Notes: generated from the letters alone by a model not told the origin. 64,000 nucleotides of DNA from Acidimicrobiia bacterium (GCA_022819505.1 JAJEHD010000018.1:124001-188000); one strand, 5' to 3'. Positions 36,849-45,560 are shown, counted from the stretch's first letter. Program-made: numbers and translations.

Positions 36849-38141
36849 ATGACGACTACCGGGGAGTTCGACTGTTTCGAGCCGATCGAGCGGGCCTCGG
36901 TCGACGAGTTGCGCAGCCTGCAGCTGGAGCGGCTGCGCGAGATCGTGGCCTACGCCTACGAGCATGTGGAGCACTACCGGCGCTCGTTCGCGGCTGCCGG
37001 GGTCGTTCCCGATGATCTGGTCGGTTTCGAGGACCTGGCCCGCTTCCCGCTGCTGACCAAGGCGGACCTGCGCGACAACTACCCGTTCGGGATGTTCGCG
37101 GTTCCCCGCGCCGAGGCGGTGCGCATCCACGCCTCGTCGGGTACCACCGGCAAGCCGACGGTGGTGGGCTACACCGCGGCCGACATCGACGTGTGGGCGC
37201 AGCTGATGGCCCGGTCGATCTACGCGGCCGGGGGCCGGCCCGGCGATGTGGCCCACGTGGCTTACGGGTACGGGCTGTTCACCGGCGGCCTGGGCGCCCA
37301 CTACGGGGCGGAGCGGCTGGGATGCACGGTGGTGCCGGTGTCGGGCGGCCAGACCGAGCGCCAGGTGACGCTGATCGCGGACTTCGAGCCTCGCATCATC
37401 CTGGTGACCCCGTCTTACTGTCTGAACCTCATCGACGAGATGGAGGATCGGGGCATGGATCCGGTGTCGTGCTCGCTGCAGGTGGGGATCTTCGGAGCCG
37501 AGCCGTGGACCGAGGAGCTGCGATCGGAGATCGAGTCCCGTCTGGGCATGGACGCGGTGGACATCTACGGACTGTCGGAGGTCATGGGACCCGGCGTGGC
37601 CCAGGAGTGCGTGGAGACCAAGGACGGTCCCACGTTGTGGGAGGACCACTTCTATCCCGAGATCATCGACCCGGACACGGGTGAGGTGCTGCCCGACGGC
37701 AGCTTCGGCGAGCTGGTGCTGACCGCGCTGACCAAGCGGGGCCAGCCGGTGGTTCGCTACCGCACCCGCGACCTGACCCGGCTGCTGCCGGGCACGGCCC
37801 GCACCATGCGGCGCATCGAGCGCGTCACCGGCCGTTCCGATGACATGGTGATCGTGCGGGGCGTGAACGTGTTCCCGTCCCAGATCGAGGCAGAGGTGCT
37901 CAAGGTGGACGGCCTCACCCCCCACTTCCAGATCCACATCGACCGCAGCGCCAACCTCGCGACGCTCACCGTGCGGGTCGAGCGGGACCCGGCCAGCCGC
38001 GGCTCCGTCGAGCAGTTGGCTGGCTCGCTGGCGGGCCTCATCAAGGGCAACATCGGCGTGACGGCGGAGATAGCCGTGGTCGAGCCGGGGCAGGTTCCCC
38101 GCTCCGCCGGCAAGGCCCAACGGGTCGTGTCCACCGGCTAG
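36849..38141 (+). CDS. Phenylacetate-CoA-ligase-like enzyme
   Basis: A 430-aa member of the PaaK/CoF synthetase branch of adenylate-forming enzymes. Motif RIHASSGTTGKPTVVGYT (AMP-binding P-loop), GLFTGGLGAHYGAERLGCTVVPVSGG, DIYGLSEVMGPGVAQEC, TKRGQPVVRYRTRDLTRLLPG and VTGRSDDMVIVRGVNVFPSQIE are diagnostic of PaaK. It activates an aryl-acetate (phenylacetate or similar) to its CoA thioester. It follows the amidase by 33 nt, which fits an arylacetamide to arylacetate to CoA-ester route. Convergent with the TolB-like gene. Confidence 0.9.
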   Translation: MTTTGEFDCFEPIERASVDELRSLQLERLREIVAYAYEHVEHYRRSFAAAGVVPDDLVGFEDLARFPLLTKADLRDNYPFGMFAVPRAEAVRIHASSGTTGKPTVVGYTAADIDVWAQLMARSIYAAGGRPGDVAHVAYGYGLFTGGLGAHYGAERLGCTVVPVSGGQTERQVTLIADFEPRIILVTPSYCLNLIDEMEDRGMDPVSCSLQVGIFGAEPWTEELRSEIESRLGMDAVDIYGLSEVMGPGVAQECVETKDGPTLWEDHFYPEIIDPDTGEVLPDGSFGELVLTALTKRGQPVVRYRTRDLTRLLPGTARTMRRIERVTGRSDDMVIVRGVNVFPSQIEAEVLKVDGLTPHFQIHIDRSANLATLTVRVERDPASRGSVEQLAGSLAGLIKGNIGVTAEIAVVEPGQVPRSAGKAQRVVSTG

Positions 38142-38171
38142 GCAGCGGCCGCGGCTGTCCGTTGGCCGGGA

Positions 38172-40736
38172 TCAGCCGATCCTGATGAAGACCTCCCCTT
38201 TCGAGCATGTCCCACGGGCGTCGCATATCTCGTACTGGAAGTTGTCCAGGCCGCTCTGCGCGGGAAGCCAGGGGGCCTCGTAGGGAGGCTCCTCGGGTAT
38301 GTGGTCCGGCGCCGTGTAGGAGATCACGAAGCCGCCGTCCGAACTCCAGACCTCGGTGGCGGTGCCGAAGGGCAGCGCCCGCACGAACAGCGTGGCCGGG
38401 TCGATGTCGCCGTTGATGTCGTAGTCGTTGGCGAGCACGTCGATGATGATCGTCTCCGACACGGCCGCGGCGGCCCAGTCGTTCCTGGTGAACGGGCCCG
38501 GCCAGTAGATGTCCGCCCATGCGGCATCGATGACCTCGTCACCCTCCACATCGATGACTGTGTCCTCGGAGTCGAGGCTGTAGATCTCGTCGCCCCGCTC
38601 GCCGCCGTAGATGGTGTCGGCGCCGGGGCCCCCGACGAGGGCGTCCGATGCGCCGCGCCCGTAGATGGTGTCGGCGCCCTCGCCGCCGTAGATCAGGTCG
38701 AACCCGTCGCCACCCAGCACTATGTCGTCCCCGCCTCTCGCGTCGACCACATAGTTGAAGCTGCGCCCCGGGCTGTAGAAGTCGTAGGTGTCGTCGTCGC
38801 GGCGGTCCGGAACGCAGATCACATCGTCGCCGTCGGTGCCGACGATGACCGCCCCAGCGGCGGTTGAGCCGTCGATCGTGCAGTCGATCCGCACCTCGAC
38901 CTCGACGAGGCCCCGTCTGCGCAGTCCCCAGCTGTCGTATGTCCAGTAGAGGGCCGAGGCGGTGCCGGTGAACCCCGGGTCCGGCTGGAATGTCACGACG
39001 CCCGTGGCGGTGTCGGCGCTGAAGTCACCCCCGCGGGCTTGCTCGAGAGACTCCTCGAGGTGGGTCTCGGTGTTGGTGGTGGCCTCGACGTCGTTGTCGA
39101 GGACCGCGATCTCGACTGGATTGCCGAAGGGGGTCGAGGCCTTGTCGTCGTGCGCGCAGGGCACGGTCGCCGGGTAGGCGACCACGGGCCACAGCATGCT
39201 CGCGGTGTGGGTGCCGCCGCCGTCGTTGACTCCTATCGCCTGGAAGGCGTATATGCGTGGAGCGCTGTCCTCGTCCGCTCCGGGCGCGGCAGGAATGGTC
39301 CACATGACCTGGACGGTCCCCTCGAAGTCAGCTTCGGTGGCCGGCGGCTTGGGCGCATCGACCAGCTTGCCCTCCGGCGGCTGCAGCGACGCCCCCTCTG
39401 CAACGAACTCCACCACCGAGTTCGGCGCGAAGCCCTCTGCGCCGAGCCAGACCGCGTCGCCCGGGGTCAGGTACCGGTACCACGATCCGCAGCTTCCCGG
39501 TCCCTCAGCGGGCCAGTGACCCAGGTAATCACCCGTCGACCTCGCTTCAGACGCGCCGGCGGCCCCCCCGGCCCCGGCCTGGCGGGAGGCGTCCGAACCG
39601 TCTGCGGGCGTTGGGGGCCGGCTCGCCGCCTCGGCGTCGACGATGAAGATCTCCGGATCGCCGTCGCGGTCGCTGGTGAAGGCGATCCGGGTGCCGTCAG
39701 GCGACCAGGAGCCCCCAGAGTCGTAGGCGGTGCGCGGGGTCAGCCGTCTCGTCCCGGAGCCGTCAGCGTTCATCACCATCACGTCGAGCGGGCCGTCGTA
39801 CTCGCCGTCAATGGCATCGGGGTCGCTGTCGAAGGCGATGCGGGTGCCGTCCGGCGACCACAGTGGCGCCCAGTCGAGGACATCGTTGTGGGTCAGCTGG
39901 ACGATGCCGGTGCCGTCGGCGTTCATCACGTAGATCTCGTAGTCGCCGTCGCGGTCGCTGTCGAAGGCGATCCGGGTGCCGTCGGGCGACCAGGACGCGG
40001 TCCATTCGTCGTGGTCGTTGTCGGTGAGCTGCTGCGGGTTCGAGCCGTCGGCGTTCATGATGAAGAGTTCGGCGTCGCCGTCGCGGTCGTTGCTGAAGGC
40101 GATGCGGGTGCCGTCGGGCGACCACTGTGGGGCCCAGTCGAGGCTGTCGTTGTTGGTGAGCTGAATGGTGCCGGTGCCGTCGGTGTTCATCAGGTAGATC
40201 TCGTAGTCGCCGTCGCGGTCGCTGGTGAAGGCGATGCGGGTGCCGTCGGGCGACCAGGACGCGGTCCATTCCTGGTGGTCGTTGTCGGTGAGCTGGATGG
40301 TGCCGGTGCCGTCGGTGTTCATCAGGTAGATCTCGTAGTCGCCGTCGCGGTCGCTGGTGAAGGCGATGCGGGTGCCGTCGGGCGAGAACCCATGGCTCCA
40401 GTCCTCGTCCTCATTGAAGGTCAACTGGCGCAACCGCCCATCCTCAGTACCCGTGCCGGCTGTGTCAGTGCTGGTCGTGTCAGTGTCGGTCGTGTCAGTG
40501 TCGGCCGTGTCGGTGTCGGTAGCGGCCGTTCCGGTGTCGGCAGTGTCCGTTCTGGTTGTGGCCGTGCCCGCAGTGGTGCTGGTTGTGGCCGTGTCGGCAG
40601 AGGCCGTGTCGATGGCGTCGGCGACCGTGCCGGTCGTGCCGGTACCGCAGGCGCTAGCTGCCAGCGAGGCGAGCAGCACCAGCGCCGGCGCACTGCCGGC
40701 TACCACCTGCCGCCATGTCTGGACAAGGGAACTCAT
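38172..40736 (-). CDS. TolB-like beta-propeller plus RTX-repeat lipoprotein
   Basis: An 854-aa exported protein. The signal ends near a lipobox-like LAASAC (Cys30); the -3 residue is Ala, so lipidation is only probable. A Thr/Asp repeat linker (residues 33-100) precedes six PD40/TolB-type blades (about 100-370; SPDGTRIAFTSDRDGDYEIYLM, 44-aa period). A Cys-containing middle region is followed by Big-like and RTX (hemolysin-type Ca-binding) repeats GGEGADTIYGRG, GGPGADTIYGGERGD (about residues 650-720) and an acidic C-terminal domain. It likely acts outside the cell, binding Ca2+; ligand unknown. The DNA has 132-nt near-perfect repeats. Confidence 0.8.
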   Translation of the reverse strand: MSSLVQTWRQVVAGSAPALVLLASLAASACGTGTTGTVADAIDTASADTATTSTTAGTATTRTDTADTGTAATDTDTADTDTTDTDTTSTDTAGTGTEDGRLRQLTFNEDEDWSHGFSPDGTRIAFTSDRDGDYEIYLMNTDGTGTIQLTDNDHQEWTASWSPDGTRIAFTSDRDGDYEIYLMNTDGTGTIQLTNNDSLDWAPQWSPDGTRIAFSNDRDGDAELFIMNADGSNPQQLTDNDHDEWTASWSPDGTRIAFDSDRDGDYEIYVMNADGTGIVQLTHNDVLDWAPLWSPDGTRIAFDSDPDAIDGEYDGPLDVMVMNADGSGTRRLTPRTAYDSGGSWSPDGTRIAFTSDRDGDPEIFIVDAEAASRPPTPADGSDASRQAGAGGAAGASEARSTGDYLGHWPAEGPGSCGSWYRYLTPGDAVWLGAEGFAPNSVVEFVAEGASLQPPEGKLVDAPKPPATEADFEGTVQVMWTIPAAPGADEDSAPRIYAFQAIGVNDGGGTHTASMLWPVVAYPATVPCAHDDKASTPFGNPVEIAVLDNDVEATTNTETHLEESLEQARGGDFSADTATGVVTFQPDPGFTGTASALYWTYDSWGLRRRGLVEVEVRIDCTIDGSTAAGAVIVGTDGDDVICVPDRRDDDTYDFYSPGRSFNYVVDARGGDDIVLGGDGFDLIYGGEGADTIYGRGASDALVGGPGADTIYGGERGDEIYSLDSEDTVIDVEGDEVIDAAWADIYWPGPFTRNDWAAAAVSETIIIDVLANDYDINGDIDPATLFVRALPFGTATEVWSSDGGFVISYTAPDHIPEEPPYEAPWLPAQSGLDNFQYEICDARGTCSKGEVFIRIG
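39650..40425 (-). repeat. 132-nt tandem repeats (six blades) in TolB-like gene
   Basis: Nearly identical 132-nt units (44 codons) encode successive blades; for example the shared segment beginning tcgtagtcgcc starts at 40201 and again at 40333. Outer units are more diverged. Recent expansion of a protein repeat, prone to copy-number change. Confidence 0.85.
40436..40620 (-). repeat. Simple Thr/Asp codon repeat
   Basis: Stretch of about 185 nt made of short GTGTCAGTGTCGGT-like units, coding for the Thr/Asp linker of the TolB-like protein. Confidence 0.75.
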
Positions 40737-40839
40737 GTCGATGCGGGCTCAGGCGTCGATGGTCGGGCAGCAGCGTCTCCGCAGCAACTGCAATGGCAGC
40801 AGCGACAGTGATCGTATTCCCCCAAGCACCGGAACCGCT

Positions 40840-41029
40840 GCGCCATTCGGCCAGGCTGGCCTGGCCGGCTCACAGTAGGAGCATCGGACCGGTGGGGGCG
40901 GTGGCCGTGCTTGGGGACGGCCTTCAACTCAGAGGCCGTCCTGCCGCTGCAGTGGGCCGGGATCGCAGTGGTGCTGTTCGGCGCCTGGCTCACCAGCCGC
41001 CGCGAACCCCAGCGAGTCGCGCCGCCGGT
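40840..41029 (+). pseudogene. Decayed 3' fragment of a DMT permease gene
   Basis: About 190 nt highly similar to parts of the eamA gene at 42794-42874 and 42985-43088, with the roughly 110 nt between them deleted and the reading frame broken upstream. The end (GWAGIAVVLFGAWLTSRREP-like frame, from 40911) is almost identical to the intact gene. It overlaps the last bases of the adenosine deaminase gene on the other strand. Confidence 0.8.
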
Positions 41030-42057
41030 TAGGTGGTGGTGGCGAGGAGGGTTTCGATCTCGGCTGACCAGTCGGCCCGCAAGGTCGCCTTGGTGGCGTC
41101 GTCGATCCAGGCTGCGTCTATGCCGTTGAGGGCCATCTCGCCCAGGGTGTCGAGGCTGAGGCCCATCTCGCGGTGCAGGCGCACGTACTCGTTGCCCAGG
41201 TCGGACACGAACATGGCCGGGTCGTCGGAGTTGACCATCAGCTTGAGGCCGGCCTCGGACATCTGCCTGATGGCATGGTCCGGGGCGCTGAGGTCGCGCC
41301 AGACGGTGGTGTACTGGGTGGTGGTCGGGCACACCGTGAAGGCGATCTGCGACTCGACGCAGCGGGCCACCAGTTCGGGATCGTCGACGACGTGGTACCC
41401 GTGGTCGATCCGCTCGCAGTCCAACAGGTCGATGGCGGCCCGCACGTTGTCGGCCGGGCCGACCTCCCCGGCGTGCGAGGTCCGGTGCAGGCCGTGCTCG
41501 GCGGCCGCCCGGTAGGCGTCCACGTAGTCGGCCGAAGGGAACCCGATCTCGTTGAAGTCCAGGCCGACCCCGATGATCTGGGGGTGGGGATGGGCGGCCA
41601 CCATCTCGACGAACTCGACCGCCCGGGCCGGGCCCAGCTCCCGGTTGATGGCCGGTATCAGGTTGCTCTCCAGGCCCCGCTCGGCCTGGGCGTCGGCCAT
41701 GCCCGCGAGCACGCCGACCAGCATGGTCGGGTACTCGACTCCCATCTCGAAGTGCGACTCTGGGCTGAAGAAGAGCTCCACGTAGCGGGCCCCGCTGTTG
41801 GCGCACCGGGCCAGGCACTCGTACGTCACCCGCCTGAAGTCGGCCTCGGTCTGGATCGACCGGCACACCAGCGAGTAGATGACGAGGAAGTCGGCCAGGC
41901 TGCCGTAGGTGTACAGGTCGGCGACCTGATTGTGGGGCGGGAGTTCGAGCCCGTGGTGGGCGGCCAGCTCCGCGAAGGTGGACGCATCCACCGAGCCCTC
42001 AAGGTGCAGGTGCAGCTCGGCCTTCGGCATCTTGCGCAGTGCGGTCTCCACGTCCAT
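41029..42057 (-). CDS. add: Adenosine deaminase
   Basis: A 342-aa zinc deaminase converting adenosine to inosine. Metal ligands are in AELHLHLEGS (residues 13-22), SHAGE (about 195-199), DHGYHVVDDPELV and NSDDPAMF (about 275-282). SD GGGAGG precedes ATG 42057. The NSDDPAMF form favours adenosine rather than adenine as substrate. Divergent from the DMT permease by 91 nt; its 3' end meets the permease pseudogene. Confidence 0.93.
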   Translation of the reverse strand: MDVETALRKMPKAELHLHLEGSVDASTFAELAAHHGLELPPHNQVADLYTYGSLADFLVIYSLVCRSIQTEADFRRVTYECLARCANSGARYVELFFSPESHFEMGVEYPTMLVGVLAGMADAQAERGLESNLIPAINRELGPARAVEFVEMVAAHPHPQIIGVGLDFNEIGFPSADYVDAYRAAAEHGLHRTSHAGEVGPADNVRAAIDLLDCERIDHGYHVVDDPELVARCVESQIAFTVCPTTTQYTTVWRDLSAPDHAIRQMSEAGLKLMVNSDDPAMFVSDLGNEYVRLHREMGLSLDTLGEMALNGIDAAWIDDATKATLRADWSAEIETLLATTT

Positions 42058-42154
42058 GGCGCCTCCCGGGACAGCTCACCGGCGGCCGCTCCCGCCGGCC
42101 ACTCGCGTCGTGACCCTAGTTCGGTGACGCTGTCGCTTCGGAATCGACGTGCCT

Positions 42155-42160
42155 TACCCT
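42155..42160 (+). promoter_or_regulatory. -10-like hexamer for leaderless DMT permease gene
   Basis: TACCCT, 6 nt, GTG 42167; no Shine-Dalgarno, which favours 42167 as start over the in-frame GTG at 42149. Confidence 0.5.
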
Positions 42161-42166
42161 CGCTTC

Positions 42167-43108
42167 GTGGCGCAGGATTCCCCCCTCTCCGGTCCCCGGG
42201 TGTTCTCCACCGCGCAGGGGTCGAGACTCGAGTCGTTCGGATGGGTGGAGTGGGCCCTGCTGTGCGGTGTGGCGCTCATCTGGGGATCCTCATTCCTGCT
42301 CATCGAGATCAGCTTGGAGTCGTTGGAGCCGGGGACGATCACCTGGGTCAGGGTCACGCTCGGCTTCCTGGCCCTGGCCGTGGTCCCGGCCGCCCGCGAG
42401 CCGGTCGACCGGGCCGACTATCCGCGGGTGGTGCTGCTGGGGTTCGTCTGGGTCGCTGTGCCGTTCGTGCTGTTCCCGATAGCGCAGCAGCACATCGACT
42501 CGGCCCTGACCGGGATGCTCAACGCCTCGGTGCCGATATTCAGCACAGTGATCGCCGTTGTGCTGCTGCGGTCGCTTCCCCGCTTGCGCCAGGCCGCCGG
42601 GATCGTGCTCGGGCTCGCGGGGACGGTCACGATCGGCCTGCCCGCCGCGTACGGCTCCTCAGCCGAGGCGTGGGGGGTGCTCCTCGTGGTGGTGGCCACC
42701 CTCTTCTACGGGATCGCCATGAACCTCGCGGTCCCGCTCCAGCAGCGCTACGGGGCACCCGCGCTGATGATGCGAGCGCTGGGCGTGGCCGCCGTGGCCA
42801 CCGCGCCCTTCGGTCTGGCCGGTCTGGCCGGCTCACGGTGGAGCGTCGGACCGGTGCTGGCGGTGGCCGTGCTGGGAGTGGGCAACACCGGCGCCGCCTT
42901 CGTGATCATGGCGGCGCTGGTCGGCCGGGTGGGCGCAACCCGTGGCGGCGTGGCCGTCTACTTCATCCCCATCGTCGCCATGGTGCTCGGCATGGCCTTC
43001 AACTCAGAGGTCGTCCTGCCGCTGCAGTGGGCCGGGATCGCGGTCGTGCTGTTCGGCGCCTGGCTCACCAGCCGCCGCGAACCCCCAATCGCTCCACGCC
43101 CGACATAG
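42167..43108 (+). CDS. DMT-family permease (EamA domains)
   Basis: A 313-aa inner-membrane permease with ten helices in two EamA halves: VALIWGSSFLLIEISLESLEPGTITWVRVTLGFLALAV (first half) and GGVAVYFIPIVAMVLGMAFNSEVVLPLQWAGIAVVLFGAWLTSRRE (second). RhaT/YdcZ-type export of metabolites is usual for this family; substrate unknown. Start GTG 42167 is chosen for the TACCCT-N6-GTG arrangement. A damaged duplicate of its 3' half lies at 40840-41029 on the other side of add, so the two sequences bracket that gene in the same orientation. Confidence 0.9.
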   Translation: MAQDSPLSGPRVFSTAQGSRLESFGWVEWALLCGVALIWGSSFLLIEISLESLEPGTITWVRVTLGFLALAVVPAAREPVDRADYPRVVLLGFVWVAVPFVLFPIAQQHIDSALTGMLNASVPIFSTVIAVVLLRSLPRLRQAAGIVLGLAGTVTIGLPAAYGSSAEAWGVLLVVVATLFYGIAMNLAVPLQQRYGAPALMMRALGVAAVATAPFGLAGLAGSRWSVGPVLAVAVLGVGNTGAAFVIMAALVGRVGATRGGVAVYFIPIVAMVLGMAFNSEVVLPLQWAGIAVVLFGAWLTSRREPPIAPRPT

Positions 43109-43134
43109 GACAATCGGTCGGCACCTTTGCTGGG

Positions 43135-43209
<75 letters not shown>

Positions 43210-43295
43210 AGCACGACCGAGGCTAGCCCGGCCTAGAGGCAGGATGATGCGTTGCCGCTTGATCGGGCTGCTCGGGCATCCGCCCGCCTGGCGGC

Positions 43296-44558
43296 TCACG
43301 GGCCCAGCAACGATGCGGGGATCACGCCGGTCCCATCGGCGCGCCGGTATGCCTCCCGGCCTGTGGTGATCACAGCCGAGTCCACCAGCCTCGGCCCCAG
43401 CCGCTCGCTGAGCCACCGCAGATGCCTGAGGTCCACTTCATCCACCGACGAGGCGAGCTTCACCTCCAGTGCAACGACTCCGCCGTCGGCCCGTTCGACC
43501 ATCAGATCGACCTCATGGTCGCCGCGGTGAGTGCGCAGATGAGACACACGAGCCCCGCTGGCCTGCGAATACACCCGCACTGACAGCGTCACCAAGGACT
43601 CGAACAACGCTCCGAGCAGCGGCCCGTTGCCACGCCAGCCGCTGCGACCCGCGAGCAGCCCGTCGGCGGTCGCGCCGAGGAGCCGGGCCGCGATGGCCGG
43701 ATCGGCCATCTGATGAACCGGCGCAGACGCCAGCCCTCGCAGGCGACTGCTGGCCGCTGACCAGGCCGGCACCTCATCGATCATCCACAGCCGCTCGAGC
43801 GCGGACCGGTATGGAATCGTGGTCGCTCGGCCCGGCTTGTTGGCGACGCCGGCCGACGCCGCATCACGGATCTTCTCGAATGAGGCGGCCGTCGAACTCG
43901 CCGCCGCGTAGGCGACCATCCAACTGCGAAGTCCGCCGCGGTCACGGAATGTACGCCCAAACCCGTGTATGTCGTGCTCGACGATGCGGTCGATGTAACC
44001 GTCGAGTAGGCCGAGCCTCACCCGGCTCGGCTGGCCGCGCAGTCCCGGGAATCCCGATCCGGCGATCTCCTCGGCGTACTGTTCCACCCCCACCCGGGTG
44101 GCACCCCCCAGGTCGCCGCGACCGCCGGCGAGCAGTTGGCCGAGGCTCACCGTCGGCGTCTCGAGCCCGCGCTCGGCGAGCGACATCGGCCACATCCGCA
44201 CGGTGATGATGCGTCCCGCGCCGGGATGGGTGGGCGCCGCGGCCGGCGCGGCCGACCCGGTCAACAGGAACCGCGAGCCGGCGGGGTCATCATCCACAGC
44301 GCGGCGCACCAAGTCCCACGAACCGGGCAGGCGCTGCCACTCGTCAATGAGCACCGGCGGCTTGCCCGCTACGACCCGCCTCGGCGCGGCCTTCAGCACT
44401 GCCAGTTGATCGGGATCATCCAGACGGTGAACAGTGTTGGCCCGACGCAGAGCCGTCTCAGTCTTGCCAATCGCGCGGGCGCCCTCGACCGACACCGCGG
44501 GGGCCTCGGCAAGCTCGTCGAGTTCGGTGTCGACAATCCGGGGCAGATAGGTGGCCAC
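43296..44558 (-). CDS. AAA ATPase with DUF4143
   Basis: A 420-aa protein: N-terminal AAA domain (Walker A GARAIGKT, residues 26-33; Walker B PPVLIDEWQRLP; LTGSAAPAAAP sensor) and C-terminal DUF4143 domain with nuclease-like fold (HLRTHRGDHEVDLMVERADGGVVALEVKLASSVDEVDLRHLRWLSERLG, including an E-x-K-like EVK). These mobile-like genes are common in bacteria; function unproven. GTG 44558 is 6 nt after TATATT on the minus strand. The AT-rich promoter DNA (44559-44625) contrasts with the surrounding GC-rich DNA, a sign of acquisition. Confidence 0.85.
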   Translation of the reverse strand: MATYLPRIVDTELDELAEAPAVSVEGARAIGKTETALRRANTVHRLDDPDQLAVLKAAPRRVVAGKPPVLIDEWQRLPGSWDLVRRAVDDDPAGSRFLLTGSAAPAAAPTHPGAGRIITVRMWPMSLAERGLETPTVSLGQLLAGGRGDLGGATRVGVEQYAEEIAGSGFPGLRGQPSRVRLGLLDGYIDRIVEHDIHGFGRTFRDRGGLRSWMVAYAAASSTAASFEKIRDAASAGVANKPGRATTIPYRSALERLWMIDEVPAWSAASSRLRGLASAPVHQMADPAIAARLLGATADGLLAGRSGWRGNGPLLGALFESLVTLSVRVYSQASGARVSHLRTHRGDHEVDLMVERADGGVVALEVKLASSVDEVDLRHLRWLSERLGPRLVDSAVITTGREAYRRADGTGVIPASLLGP

Positions 44559-44564
44559 GATGTA

Positions 44565-44570
44565 AATATA
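44565..44570 (-). promoter_or_regulatory. -10 hexamer of leaderless ATPase gene
   Basis: TATATT, 6 nt, GTG 44558 on the minus strand. Confidence 0.6.
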
Positions 44571-44604
44571 CAGTTTCGACACCAATAATAGAACAATATC
44601 GACG

Positions 44605-44620
44605 ATAGTTATGATACTAT
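44605..44620. promoter_or_regulatory. Dyad in the AT-rich island before the ATPase gene
   Basis: ATAGT-TATGAT-ACTAT, a 5-bp inverted repeat with 6-nt centre, 35-50 nt upstream of the -10; possible operator. Confidence 0.35.
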
Positions 44621-44695
44621 TTTGACAGCGATTCCGGTGCAGGATCGACATCCGTCGGCGCAAGGCGCGGGGCACGGAGAGGCTCGCGCCGGGGG

Positions 44696-45055
44696 TCAGC
44701 AGGCGCTGATGGCGGCGCGGGCCCGGTCCTTGACCTGGGCGCCCAGCCCGTCGTCGTATGCCACCACGTGCTCGCCGGTGGTGGGGGTGAGGCGCTTCCA
44801 GATGATCGGATCCCACGACACCTGTGCTCTCACCACGACTCCGGCGTCGCCGGCCGCGCAGGCCTCGACATCGCCGGTCTGGGGCGGGTCGCACCCTTCG
44901 TGGGTTAGGCAGCTCGCCAAGAAGGCGTCGGCGACGTGCTCGGCTCGCAGCTTCGCCAGGTCCACGGCCGCGCTGTGGGTCGCGTGGTCGCGCAGCGACG
45001 CACTCATCACGGTGACCATCGTGGCCAGCATCAATACCAGCAGCGGGACGGTCAC
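44696..45055 (-). CDS. TadE/TadG-like pilus or secreted protein, short
   Basis: A 119-aa protein with an N-terminal hydrophobic helix (VPLLVLMLATMVTVMSASL) and an outward Cys-containing domain with four Cys. GTG 45055 follows AGGAGG. Last gene of the tad-like operon. Resembles the small pseudopilin/TadE-related proteins of actinobacterial Tad loci; no precise family. Confidence 0.65.
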   Translation of the reverse strand: MTVPLLVLMLATMVTVMSASLRDHATHSAAVDLAKLRAEHVADAFLASCLTHEGCDPPQTGDVEACAAGDAGVVVRAQVSWDPIIWKRLTPTTGEHVVAYDDGLGAQVKDRARAAISAC

Positions 45056-45064
45056 CTCGACCTC

Positions 45065-45439
45065 CTAGGGCGCCGGGCAGATGGCTTGGACGTGTCCGGT
45101 CGCCGCTGGTCGCGCCTGGGCGTAGCCGGTGACGCACACGCGGTCGTGGGTCCGGGGACCGGGCACCCGGCAGGCGACGGTCACCGCGGCCGACGCTCCG
45201 GGATCATGGTGGGCGAGCACGGTGTCGGTGAGGCTGCACGCCGCCAGGGTCGCGCCCAGGGCAACCCGGGCCGCGGTGTCGGCCGCCACGGGACCCGAGT
45301 CGACGGCGGCCCGGGCCGCGAGCTCCGCCGCCACCGCGGCTCGGGTCTGGCTGTTGGATTGCCCGCCAACGAAGGCCACCGCCCAGAGGGACAGCGCCAC
45401 GACCGGCGCGGCCATCACTAGCGCTACTGCTTCATCCAC
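45065..45439 (-). CDS. TadE/TadG-like small protein
   Basis: A 124-aa protein: N-terminal helix (VALVMAAPVVALSLWAVAFVGGQ) followed by an Ala-rich stretch and four Cys toward the C-terminus (CSLTDTVLA, TVACRVPG, CVTGYAQ, AICPAP). Spacing of 9 nt to the next gene downstream. Tad minor pilin-like by context. Start GTG 45439 is the only option near the helix. Confidence 0.65.
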   Translation of the reverse strand: MDEAVALVMAAPVVALSLWAVAFVGGQSNSQTRAAVAAELAARAAVDSGPVAADTAARVALGATLAACSLTDTVLAHHDPGASAAVTVACRVPGPRTHDRVCVTGYAQARPAATGHVQAICPAP

Positions 45440-45513
45440 GGCACAGCCTCATCAGCGCCACCGCCTCATCCATCGGCGCGGCCTAACCCTGGGCGCGACC
45501 TCACCTGTGGTCC

Positions 45514-45539
45514 GGCTGGGGCTGGCGCCGGCCCCAGCC
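45514..45539 (-). terminator. Hairpin inside the tad operon
   Basis: GGCTGGGGC-N8-GCCCCAGCC, 9-bp perfect stem, no T-tract, just after the 45561-45977 gene. May weaken downstream expression. Confidence 0.45.
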
Positions 45540-45560
45540 GCGATCGGCCTGCCGTGAGCG

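Noticed and set aside
34914..38120. Very long open frame on the minus strand opposite the ABC ATPase, amidase and acid-CoA ligase genes
   Set aside because: It is antisense to three convincing genes; its sequence is His/Arg/Gln-rich and low-complexity, as expected for reading GC-rich codons in the opposite frame.
39650..40425. Regular repeats that might suggest a CRISPR array
   Set aside because: Units are 132 nt, contiguous, without spacers, and encode TolB-type blades in frame.
42149..42167. Earlier GTG start for the DMT permease
   Set aside because: The later GTG at 42167 is placed exactly 6 nt after TACCCT, and the extra six residues are not family-like.
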